A DNA stretch of 33,922 bases from Pseudomonas parasichuanensis (GTDB lineage Bacteria > Pseudomonadota > Gammaproteobacteria > Pseudomonadales > Pseudomonadaceae). Where the stretch lies: assembly GCF_021601385.1 (NCBI RefSeq), contig NZ_BQHO01000045.1, positions 1 through 33,922 of the forward strand, written 5' to 3'. The notes under the pieces are model-generated. The model saw nothing but the letters and a program-made list of their open reading frames with translations. It did no database searches and was not told where the DNA came from. Shown here in pieces: positions 28,031-33,922 of the stretch; the first letter of the stretch is position 1, and each line of letters begins with the position of its first letter. The translations under genes were made by a program, and so were the position numbers.

Positions 28031-28047
28031 TGCGCAAAAAGTGTGCA
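28031..28047. promoter_or_regulatory. NtrC-like binding site 2
   Basis: TGCGCAAAAAGTGTGCA also matches the palindrome at 13 of 17 positions. The centre lies 33 bp from that of site 1, three helical turns, which suits cooperative binding of NtrC dimers. It is close to the ubiK promoter on the other side. Confidence 0.6.
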
Positions 28048-28069
28048 GGGCAAGCCGTCAAAAGGAGCG

Positions 28070-28078
28070 TGCTACACT
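28070..28078 (+). promoter_or_regulatory. Possible extended -10 promoter for ubiK
   Basis: TGCTACACT is a TG-N-TACACT extended -10, 34 bp before the ubiK start. The -35 is not clear. NtrC-like site 2 ends only 22 bp upstream. Confidence 0.4.
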
Positions 28079-28111
28079 GCTGCCCTTTCACAGATCAGCG
28101 GATAGCCAGAC

Positions 28112-28387
28112 ATGCTCGCGCCCAAAGCCCTTCTTGATGCCCTGAGCGACCAGGCCTCGCGCCTGTTCAGCGGTGATACCGCACAGCCGCGCGCCGAACT
28201 GGAGAGCCAGTTCAAGGTGCTGATGCAAGGTGCCTTCAGCAAGCTCGACCTGGTAAGCCGCGAGGAATTCGACAGCCAGATGGTCGTATTGGCCCGCACC
28301 CGCGCCCGCCTTGAAGCGCTGGAAAAACAGTTCGCCGAGCTGGAAGCGCGGATCGCGCCAGCGCCAGCGCCAGCGCCAGCGGAATAA
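28112..28387 (+). CDS. ubiK: Ubiquinone biosynthesis accessory factor UbiK (BMFP-domain protein)
   Basis: A 91-residue protein of the UbiK/YqiC family. It has an amphipathic N-terminal part (MLAPKALLDALSDQASRLFS) and a C-terminal trimeric coiled coil (REEFDSQMVVLARTRARLEALEKQFAELEARI), then a short AP-rich tail. UbiK binds UbiJ and lipids and helps the later aerobic steps of ubiquinone synthesis. The tail APAPAPAPAE is encoded by a short run of near-identical codons, gcgccagcgccagcg, which could slip. It is divergent from glnK. Confidence 0.9.
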   Translation: MLAPKALLDALSDQASRLFSGDTAQPRAELESQFKVLMQGAFSKLDLVSREEFDSQMVVLARTRARLEALEKQFAELEARIAPAPAPAPAE

Positions 28388-28492
28388 TCGCCCCGTCCCC
28401 GGAGCGGCCCTGCCGCTCCTGCAGTTGAAATTTCCTACATATAATTGCGCTGATTAAACCAGATGAAACTTAATTCAGTTTCACCTTGCGGG

Positions 28493-28520
28493 TTGACTTG
28501 CCCGCTATGCTTTGCATAAA
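28493..28520 (+). promoter_or_regulatory. Candidate sigma-70 promoter of the mgtA leader
   Basis: TTGACT (28493-28498) and CATAAA (28515-28520) are 16 bp apart. The start would be near 28527, which puts the transcript start before the four leader ORFs and gives mgtA a leader of about 730 bases. A GCCC-TGAAAACC-GGGC hairpin followed by CTTTATTT lies just downstream (about 28529-28552) and could be an early attenuator or the end of another transcript. Confidence 0.45.
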
Positions 28521-28570
28521 GTTCACCCGCCCTGAAAACCGGGCCTTTATTTCAACTCACGAAGAATTCA

Positions 28571-28675
28571 ATGGACACAGTATCTAGTCGCTGCCTGGCC
28601 GCCCTTGGCTGTCAGGCACTTGAACCGGAACTCCGGGCCCGCCTCCCTGGCTGGGCAAGCCGCGCCAGAGCCTGA
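28571..28675 (+). CDS. mgtA leader ORF 1 (34 residues)
   Basis: ATG GAC ACA ... ends at TGA 28673-28675 and encodes MDTVSSRCLAALGC followed by QALEPELRARLPGWASRARA. The ribosome binding site is weak (GAAGAA). The stop overlaps the next start as TGATG, so ribosomes ending here can restart on ORF 2. An LEPEL stretch and a single LPG are the only Mg-leader-like residues. Whether it is translated is unproven; the case is the chain of overlaps, not codon statistics. Confidence 0.45.
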   Translation: MDTVSSRCLAALGCQALEPELRARLPGWASRARA

Positions 28676-28731
28676 TGCTCCGCCGTAGCTTGCCGCCCCG
28701 GGTGCCAGCCCGGGCGGAGGCAAGCTCATGA
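28675..28731 (+). CDS. mgtA leader ORF 2 (18 residues, proline-rich)
   Basis: It encodes MLRRSLPPRVPARAEASS. It starts inside the ORF 1 stop (TGATG) and its own stop overlaps the ORF 3 start (ATGA at 28728-28731). Almost the whole ORF is folded in the 40-base hairpin at 28687-28726. Consecutive prolines (LPPRVPAR) are the type of stretch at which ribosomes slow, as in the leader peptides of enterobacterial mgtA and mgtCBR. Confidence 0.45.
   Translation: MLRRSLPPRVPARAEASS
28687..28726 (+). promoter_or_regulatory. Hairpin hiding the ORF 3 ribosome binding site
   Basis: AGCTTGCC (28687-28694) pairs with GGCAAGCT (28719-28726), and the inside carries more GC pairs (CCCCGGG with CCCGGGCGG) around a TGCCAG loop. 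The GGAGG ribosome binding site of ORF 3 (28716-28720) lies in the right arm. A second GGCAAGC at 28654-28660, inside ORF 1, can pair with the same GCTTGCC, so two folds compete. Confidence 0.65.
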
Positions 28732-28955
28732 ACCTCATCACCGTTATCCGTACATGCCTGCATGCCCGTCTCGGGGCAATGCACGCCTGTGCCCGTAAGG
28801 CCCCACCGCCCTTCCCCGCCCCCGTCGCGCGTGGCTCTCGCCTGCGTGCCACCTGGCTATCGCAACCTGGCAACGGCTGCCTACGCCTGCGCTGGCAGGC
28901 CGACGACAGCCAGGAACCGCCGAGTCGATGGCGCGCCTTTTTGTGTTTCGGCTGA
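28728..28955 (+). CDS. mgtA leader ORF 3 (75 residues, proline-rich, basic)
   Basis: A frame of 75 codons beginning MNLITVIRTCLHARLGAMHA. The middle is KAPPPFPAPVARG, with six prolines in eleven residues, and the rest is basic and contains SQEPPSRWRAF. It has a good GGAGG ribosome binding site, but it is inside the hairpin at 28687-28726; the start overlaps the ORF 2 stop. The end of the ORF runs through GGCGCGCC-TTTTTG, a GC stretch followed by Ts. I do not recognise a family. It may be a real small protein or a control peptide for mgtA. Confidence 0.5.
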   Translation: MNLITVIRTCLHARLGAMHACARKAPPPFPAPVARGSRLRATWLSQPGNGCLRLRWQADDSQEPPSRWRAFLCFG

Positions 28956-28989
28956 CAGGCGCGTCACCGTTTACCTATTGATTAACCGC

Positions 28990-29037
28990 CAATAAGACAC
29001 GAACTTTTCATCGTTTAAGTTCGCGGGATTCTTATTG
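28990..29037 (+). promoter_or_regulatory. Two-segment hairpin before leader ORF 4
   Basis: CAATAAG (28990-28996) pairs with CTTATTG (29031-29037), and inside it CGAACTT (29000-29006) pairs with AAGTTCG (29017-29023). The two seven-base stems are separated by a small internal loop. The structure ends 16 bases before the AAAGGA ribosome binding site of ORF 4. Confidence 0.6.
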
Positions 29038-29067
29038 CCTGCAAGTTTCCAAAGGAATAACGACACC

Positions 29068-29208
29068 ATGGACTCAGCCAGTAGAAAGTTCGCTGCCGAT
29101 ATTAATCCCGGCATACGCCAGCGAACCTTTAACCGCCGGAAAAACAACGTTATTTACCGATCGAATGATCGCGGCCCGAAACACGCGTACTCACCCACCC
29201 AATCGTGA
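29068..29208 (+). CDS. mgtA leader ORF 4 (46 residues)
   Basis: A 46-residue frame starting MDSASRKFAADINPGIRQRT with a good AAAGGA site eight bases or so upstream. It is rich in R, K and N and has no hydrophobic stretch. Its stop is 45 bases before the mgtA ATG and lies in the right arm of a small hairpin (ACTCAC 29189-29194 with GTGAGT 29205-29210), so its translation would open that structure. Its base composition is lower in GC than the flanking coding sequence. Confidence 0.5.
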   Translation: MDSASRKFAADINPGIRQRTFNRRKNNVIYRSNDRGPKHAYSPTQS

Positions 29209-29223
29209 GTCGACTGTGTTTCG

Positions 29224-29244
29224 TGCCGCCTCCTGCGGCAGGAG
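29224..29244 (+). promoter_or_regulatory. Two mutually exclusive hairpins at the mgtA ribosome binding site
   Basis: TGCCGC (29224-29229) pairs with GCGGCA (29235-29240) around a CTCCT loop. Alternatively CTCCTG (29230-29235) pairs with CAGGAG (29239-29244) around a CGG loop, and that second fold hides the AGGAG ribosome binding site of mgtA. The arms share 29235 and 29239-29240, so only one fold can exist at a time. The first fold leaves most of AGGAG free. Confidence 0.65.
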
Positions 29245-29253
29245 CACAGCCCG

Positions 29254-31959
29254 ATGACCGTACAAGACCGCAACACCACCACGACTGAGGACGCTCGCCT
29301 GTCCATGCGCGCCGCCCGTGAAGCGCGCAACGGCCTGGCCGTCACCCTCGCCAACCTCGACGCCAGCGAGCTCGGCCTGACCGAGCACGAGGCCGCCAAA
29401 CGCCTGCAGCGCGACGGCGCCAACGAGGTGGCCCACGACAAGCCGCAACCGGCCCTGGTGCAACTGCTCAAGGCGCTGCACAACCCCTTCATCTATGTAC
29501 TGCTCACCCTTGCTGCCATCAGCTTCGTCACCGATTACTGGCTGCCGCTGCGCGCCGGTGACCTCGACGACCTCGACCTGACCAAGGTGATCATCATCCT
29601 GACCATGGTCAGCGTCAGCGGCCTGCTGCGCTTCTGGCAGGAATACCGTTCGAGCAAGGCAGCCGAAGCACTCAAGGCGATGGTCCGCACCACCGCCACG
29701 GTACTGCGGCGCGAGCGCCACGACACCCCCGCGCAACTGCGCGAAGTGCCCATGAACGAGCTGGTGGCGGGCGACATCGTGCAACTGGCCGCTGGCGACA
29801 TGATCCCTGCCGACATACGTCTGATCGAGTCGCGCGACCTGTTCATCAGCCAGGCCGTGCTCACCGGCGAAGCGTTGCCGGTGGAAAAGTACGACACCCT
29901 CGGCCATGTTGCGCAAAAATCCGCCGCCGACAGCGCCACTGACGAAGGCAGCCTGCTCGACCTGCCCAACATCGGTTTCATGGGCACCAACGTGGTCAGC
30001 GGCCGCGCCCGCGCTGTGGTAGTGGCCACCGGCAAGCGCACCTACTTCGGCTCGCTGGCCAGGGCGATTGCCGGCTCGCGCAGCCAGACCGCCTTCGATC
30101 GCGGCGTGAACAGCGTCAGCAGCCTGCTGATCCGCTTCATGCTGGTGATGGTGCCGGTGGTATTCGTGCTCAATGGCGTAGTCAAAGGTGACTGGAGCGA
30201 TGCCTTCCTGTTCGCCCTGGCCGTGGCCGTGGGCCTCACCCCGGAAATGCTGCCGATGATCGTCAGCGCCAACCTGGCCAAAGGCGCCGTGGCCATGGCC
30301 AGGCGCAAAGTGGTGGTCAAACGCCTGAACGCCATCCAGAACTTCGGCTCGATGGACGTGCTGTGCACCGACAAGACCGGCACCCTGACCCAGGACCGCA
30401 TCATCCTCGAACACCATGTCGACCTCAGCGGCCGCACCGACCCGCAATTGCTCGAACTGGCCTGGCTCAACAGCCACCACCAGAGCGGCGTGAAGAACCT
30501 GATGGACCAGGCCGTGCTGCGCTTCGCAGGCGAGAACAGCAGCTTCCAACCACCCTACGCCTACGCCAAGGTCGATGAACTGCCGTTCGACTTCATTCGC
30601 CGGCGCCTGTCGGTGATCGTCAAGGATGCGCTCGGCGAACACCTGCTGGTCAGCAAGGGTGCGGTCGAGGAAATGCTCGCCATCGCCACCCATGTAGAAG
30701 TAAACGGCCAACGCACCGTCCTCGACGACGCCCAGCGCCAGCAACTGCTGGCCACCGCCAGCGCGTTCAACCAGGACGGCTTTCGCGTGTTGCTGATCGG
30801 CACCCGCGAAATACCTGCCGCAGAGCGCAAGGCGCAGTACCACACCGCTGACGAACAGGCCTTGGTGATCCGCGGCTTCCTGACCTTCCTCGACCCGCCC
30901 AAGGAAACGGCTGGCCCGGCCATTGCCGCCCTGCGTGACATGGGCGTGAAGGTGAAAGTACTCACGGGCGACAACCCGGTGGTCACCTGCAAAGTGTGCC
31001 GCGAAGTGGGCCTGGAGCCCGGCCAGCCACTGCTCGGCCAGGACATCGAGCGGCTGGACGACGCTCAGCTCAAGGCGCTGGTCGAAGAGCGCACGGTGTT
31101 CGCCAAGCTCACCCCGCTGCAGAAGTCGCGGGTACTCAAGGCGTTGCAGGCTAATGGCCACACCGTCGGTTTCCTCGGTGACGGCATCAACGATGCCCCG
31201 GCCCTGCGTGACGCCGACGTGGGTATTTCGGTGGACAGCGGCACCGACATCGCCAAGGAGTCGGCCGACATCATCCTGCTGGAAAAGAGCCTGATGGTGC
31301 TTGAAGAAGGTGTGCTCAAAGGCCGCGAAACCTTCGGCAACATCATGAAGTACCTGTGCATGACCGCCAGCTCCAACTTCGGCAACGTGTTCTCGGTGCT
31401 GGTGGCCAGCGCCTTCATCCCGTTCATGCCGATGCTGGCGATCCACCTGCTGCTGCAGAACCTGATGTACGACTTCTCTCAGCTGTCGCTGCCCTGGGAC
31501 CGCATGGACAAGGAGTTCCTGCGCGAACCACGCAAATGGGATGCCCGCAACATCGGCCGCTTCATGCTGTGGATAGGGCCCACCTCGTCGATCTTCGACA
31601 TCACCACCTTCGCCCTGATGTGGTACGTGTTCGCCGCCAACAGCGTAGAGATGCAGGCGCTGTTCCAGTCCGGCTGGTTCATCGAAGGGCTGCTGTCGCA
31701 GACGCTGGTGGTGCACATGCTGCGTACCCGCAAGGTGCCGTTCCTGCAGAGCACTGCGGCGCTGCCGGTGATCCTCGCCACCGGCCTGGTGATGTGCCTG
31801 GGTATCTACATCCCGTTCTCGCCACTGGGGGCGATGGTCGGGCTGGTGCCGCTGCCGTGGGAATACTTCCCTTGGCTGGCCGCCACCCTGCTGGGTTACT
31901 GCCTGGTGGCGCAAGGCATGAAGACCCTGTACATCCGCCGCTTCGGCCAGTGGTTCTGA
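29254..31959 (+). CDS. mgtA: Magnesium-translocating P-type ATPase MgtA
   Basis: A 901-residue P-type ATPase of the P3B class that brings Mg2+ into the cell. The phosphorylated aspartate is D373 in CTDKTGTLTQD. The actuator domain has VLTGEALPVEK in place of the common TGES. The hinge is VLTGDNPVVTCKVC and GDGINDAPALRDADVG is complete. Hydrophobic spans flank these at about 70-100, 275-330 and through the last 200 residues (six C-terminal spans). The N-terminus has MTVQDRNTTTTEDARLS, and the AGGAG site nine bases before the ATG supports the start at 29254. The opposite strand is open over almost the whole length only because of high GC. It is followed closely by the SLOG gene. Confidence 0.95.
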   Translation: MTVQDRNTTTTEDARLSMRAAREARNGLAVTLANLDASELGLTEHEAAKRLQRDGANEVAHDKPQPALVQLLKALHNPFIYVLLTLAAISFVTDYWLPLRAGDLDDLDLTKVIIILTMVSVSGLLRFWQEYRSSKAAEALKAMVRTTATVLRRERHDTPAQLREVPMNELVAGDIVQLAAGDMIPADIRLIESRDLFISQAVLTGEALPVEKYDTLGHVAQKSAADSATDEGSLLDLPNIGFMGTNVVSGRARAVVVATGKRTYFGSLARAIAGSRSQTAFDRGVNSVSSLLIRFMLVMVPVVFVLNGVVKGDWSDAFLFALAVAVGLTPEMLPMIVSANLAKGAVAMARRKVVVKRLNAIQNFGSMDVLCTDKTGTLTQDRIILEHHVDLSGRTDPQLLELAWLNSHHQSGVKNLMDQAVLRFAGENSSFQPPYAYAKVDELPFDFIRRRLSVIVKDALGEHLLVSKGAVEEMLAIATHVEVNGQRTVLDDAQRQQLLATASAFNQDGFRVLLIGTREIPAAERKAQYHTADEQALVIRGFLTFLDPPKETAGPAIAALRDMGVKVKVLTGDNPVVTCKVCREVGLEPGQPLLGQDIERLDDAQLKALVEERTVFAKLTPLQKSRVLKALQANGHTVGFLGDGINDAPALRDADVGISVDSGTDIAKESADIILLEKSLMVLEEGVLKGRETFGNIMKYLCMTASSNFGNVFSVLVASAFIPFMPMLAIHLLLQNLMYDFSQLSLPWDRMDKEFLREPRKWDARNIGRFMLWIGPTSSIFDITTFALMWYVFAANSVEMQALFQSGWFIEGLLSQTLVVHMLRTRKVPFLQSTAALPVILATGLVMCLGIYIPFSPLGAMVGLVPLPWEYFPWLAATLLGYCLVAQGMKTLYIRRFGQWF

Positions 31960-31969
31960 GGGGGGGCGC

Positions 31970-32326
31970 ATGCGTGTGCTGATCTGTGCAGGGCGCAACT
32001 ACGCCGACCACCAGCGCTGCCGTCGGGCGCTGGACGAACTGCAGCGCCAGCAACCGATCCAGGTGCTCATACACGGTGGCAGCCAGTACCTGGGTGGTGA
32101 TATCGAAGCCTGGGCGCGGGAGCACGGTGCGGACATCGTCCGCTACCCGCCCAACTGGCAGTTGCACGGCAAACTGGCTGAGCGCCTGCGCAATGTATTC
32201 ATGTTGCGCGACAGCCGGCCAGACCTGGTGCTGGCGTTGCCGGGCGGGGACGATACCGAGGAACTGCTGGCTCGGGCACGGGGTGAGGGGGTCGCGGTGG
32301 TGTGTGGGCATCTGCCGCGGCGCTAG
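31970..32326 (+). CDS. SLOG-superfamily DUF2493 protein
   Basis: A 118-residue protein with a Rossmann-like fold. MRVLICAGRNYAD holds the first strand and glycine turn, IHGGSQYLGGDIEAWAREHG is the G-G-X-X-G-X-D turn, and LALPGGDDTEELLARARGEGV is the P-G-G turn. These features mark the SLOG (LOG/YpsA-like) superfamily, DUF2493, thought to bind nucleotide-type ligands. It starts ten bases after the mgtA stop with a very strong GAGGGGGG site, so the two are probably co-transcribed. The ligand is unknown. Confidence 0.85.
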   Translation: MRVLICAGRNYADHQRCRRALDELQRQQPIQVLIHGGSQYLGGDIEAWAREHGADIVRYPPNWQLHGKLAERLRNVFMLRDSRPDLVLALPGGDDTEELLARARGEGVAVVCGHLPRR

Positions 32327-32438
32327 GTGAGGACACGGAAAAACCTCGACGCACTCTTTCCAACGGGCTCGCCAGGGACACCACTAAGCTTTGCCGGGCC
32401 GCAGGATGCGGCCTCAATTTCGCGAACACGGAGTGCCC

Positions 32439-33284
32439 ATGTCCCTTGCCCTCGTCCACAGCCGCGCCCAGGTGGGGGTGCTGGCACCCGCCGTCAGTGT
32501 CGAAACCCACCTGGCCAACGGCCTGCCGTCGCTCACCCTGGTTGGTTTGCCCGAGGCCACGGTCAAGGAAAGCAAGGACCGGGTACGCAGCGCCATCGTC
32601 AACGCCGGGCTGGAGTACCCGGCGCGGCGCATCACCCAGAATCTAGCCCCGGCCGACCTGCCCAAGGACGGTGGGCGCTACGACCTGGCCATCGCCCTGG
32701 GGATCCTCGCCGCCAATGGCCAAGTACCGGTGGCCGCGCTCGAAGACATCGAATGCCTGGGTGAGCTGGCCCTGTCCGGGGTACTGCGGCCGGTGCAGGG
32801 GGTGCTGCCCGCCGCCCTGGCGGCACGCGACGCCGGGCGGGCGCTGGTGGTGCCACGCGAGAACGCCGAGGAGGCGAGCCTGGCCAGCGGGTTGGTGGTG
32901 TACGCGGTGGGGCATCTGCAGGAGCTGGTGGCGCACCTGAGCGGGCAACTGCCACTGCCACCCTATGCGGCCAATGGCTTGCTGCTGGAGCAGCGCCCCT
33001 ACCCCGACCTCGGCGAAGTACAGGGCCAGACCGCCGCCAAACGTGCCCTTCTGGTGGCGGCAGCCGGTGGGCACAACTTGCTGTTCACCGGGCCGCCTGG
33101 CACTGGCAAGACCCTGCTCGCCAGCCGCCTGCCCGGCCTGCTGCCTCCGCTGGACGAGCGCGAGGCGCTGGAGGTGGCGGCAATCCGCTCGGTCAGCGGC
33201 CACGCACCGCTGGACAGCTGGCCGCAGCGGCCGTTTCGCCACCCCCATCACTCCGCCTCGGGCCCGGCACTGGTCGGTGGCGGC
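32439..33284 (+). pseudogene. comM: comM, N-terminal part only, cut at codon 282 by inserted DNA
   Basis: The first 282 codons encode the N-terminal domain and the start of the AAA+ domain of the Mg-chelatase-like helicase ComM, which extends strand exchange in natural transformation. The start MSLALVHSRAQVGV is conserved. The Walker A is GPPGTGKT at 218-225, and the sequence runs intact to SASGPALVGGG. A normal protein of about 500 residues would go on with the Walker B and sensor motifs. Instead the frame turns into WDKTKSVRIKRIL and stops at 33326. GC also drops there. The N-terminal fragment lacks Walker B, so it is very unlikely to be active. The remaining half of comM is not in the window. 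Confidence 0.9.
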
Positions 33285-33795
33285 TGGGACAAAACGAAAT
33301 CAGTGAGAATCAAACGAATATTGTGAGACGCCTGAGCACCACAAAAACCACTCCTGATAGGTCTAGTTCCAGGATTTGGTGCCGATAGGGTTATGAGACT
33401 AACTAAATAGGAGAAAGGTCTATGGCTTACGAATCGAGGGATGTCCAGGCGCACAACGAGGCTCAAAAAGCAGGTATCCGCACCAAAGGGATAGATATCG
33501 TTGACCCTTCACATGTGCTTTCTACCCTGATCTGCCCACGCACTCCGGACTCCGATGATCCAGCCAAACTCCTAGCGCAAGCAATTGAAGCTTCGGACAG
33601 ATTTACTGCAAACACCACCGTTTGCCTGGAGGTTGAAGGGACACTACCCGTCCCCTCCTACGTCAAGGACGCACTGGATAATCTGAATGGCTATCCAGTA
33701 AAGCTAATTGTCGTTTGTGATGGGGCAACAACACATGCGCCTGGTCCACTTCTCGACCCAGACCTTTGCCAAAAAGTGAGAGACACAAGCCCAGG
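33285..33795 (+). mobile_element. Left end of an unidentified element or island inserted in comM
   Basis: From 33285 the sequence (TGGGACAAAACG...) no longer matches ComM and its GC falls to about half. The first bases look like the short TG-start end of a transposon, and GCGGC at 33280-33284 is a possible target duplication, which needs the other end. A gene with its own ribosome binding site begins at 33422. The element is cut by the IS at 33796. No transposase is visible, so the type is not known. Confidence 0.65.
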
Positions 33796-33808
33796 TGAAC
33801 TGGCCTAA
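33422..33808 (+). CDS. Unknown protein of the comM island, truncated by the IS
   Basis: The frame starts MAYESRDVQAHNEAQKAG with an AGGAGAAAGG site and runs 128 codons, but the last four to five codons (ELA and stop) come from the IS end at 33796, so the natural C-terminus is missing. It has no signal peptide or membrane span. A segment YPVKLIVVCDGATTHAPGPL looks like a beta strand followed by a turn, and TVCLEVEGTLPVPSYV like a strand pair. I recognise no family. It lies alone in the visible part of the island, in the same direction as comM. Confidence 0.6.
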   Translation: MAYESRDVQAHNEAQKAGIRTKGIDIVDPSHVLSTLICPRTPDSDDPAKLLAQAIEASDRFTANTTVCLEVEGTLPVPSYVKDALDNLNGYPVKLIVVCDGATTHAPGPLLDPDLCQKVRDTSPGELA

Positions 33809-33922
33809 TGATTTTGGACACCTTCTTCGGGCGCTATGATGGCGCCCAATTGGAGGCAAAATCAGTGCGTAAATCTTACTCAAGAGAATACAAAGTCCAA
33901 GCTGCCGAGATGGTGCTGGACG
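33796..33922 (+). mobile_element. Terminal part of an IS3-family insertion sequence (left end, copy 2)
   Basis: The last 127 bases begin TGAACTGGCC and include TTTTGGACACC. They are the exact reverse complement of 1-126 (pairing 33796-33921). The same end of the same IS faces inward at both edges of the window, so orfA runs outward in both. It has inserted in the island ORF at 33795/33796. Confidence 0.88.
33865..33922 (+). CDS. IS3-family transposase OrfA, N-terminal fragment
   Basis: A GTG start with a GGAGG site upstream opens VRKSYSREYKVQAAEMVLD and then leaves the window. It is identical to the fragment at 1-57. Confidence 0.75.
   Translation, partial: MRKSYSREYKVQAAEMVLD

Noticed and set aside
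28454-28468. PhoP-type box upstream of mgtA
   Set aside because: On the minus strand GTTTC and GTTTA repeats occur but are 10 bp apart instead of the usual 11 and only one matches well, so I do not call it.
28915-28950. Intrinsic terminator at the end of leader ORF 3
   Set aside because: There is a T-run after GGCGCGCC, but the best stem I can draw (CGCC/GGCG) is only four pairs, too weak to report as a terminator.
29191-31998. 935-codon open frame opposite mgtA
   Set aside because: It mirrors the complete P-type ATPase gene; the translated product is H/Q/A/G-rich and featureless.

Overview
The window looks like a chromosomal segment of a Pseudomonas from the P. putida group. Evidence is the high GC content, the gene order (algP-fklB-algQ, hemYXDC-algR/argH, cyaA-rnk, lptM-lysA-dapF-DUF484-xerC, sutA, amtB-glnK/ubiK, comM), the SutA and AlgR homologues, and REP sequences of the P. 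putida type. No tRNA, rRNA or CRISPR array is visible.

Layout. 1-126 is the end of an IS3-family element. 171-5591 holds a small MscS-like channel, an ABC-F ATPase, a TIGR02444 protein, the histone-H1-like AlgP with 54-bp tandem repeats, the FKBP isomerase FklB and the anti-sigma factor AlgQ/Rsd. 5823-10632 holds dsbB and the minus-strand tetrapyrrole genes hemC-hemD-hemX-hemY. 10891-13330 holds algR, divergent from argH with no algZ kinase gene between them. 13449-19008 holds a glutathione S-transferase, two small conserved proteins, class I adenylate cyclase, rnk, a DUF1289 protein and frataxin CyaY. 19283-23893 is a plus-strand run lptM-lysA-dapF-DUF484-xerC-HAD whose last genes overlap by a few bases. 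23922-25205 is a low-GC two-gene cassette bounded by a 27-bp direct repeat made of terminator sequence. 25225-28387 holds sutA, the glnK-amtB nitrogen operon with a sigma-54 promoter and two NtrC-like sites, and ubiK. 28388-31959 is mgtA with a leader of about 0.7 kb. 31970 onward holds a SLOG-fold protein and a comM gene cut at codon 282 by foreign, lower-GC DNA, which is itself cut by a second copy of the same IS end.

Most of the window is conserved core genome. The less ordinary parts are: (1) the mgtA leader, with four short ORFs (two of them joined by stop/start overlaps), proline-rich stretches, a hairpin burying the ribosome binding site of the third ORF, competing pairings, and two mutually exclusive hairpins at the mgtA ribosome binding site; (2) the island junction in comM; (3) the cassette inserted at the HAD/sutA terminator. 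Both window ends are the same 126 bp in inverted orientation, which is what a contig broken at a multi-copy IS would show.
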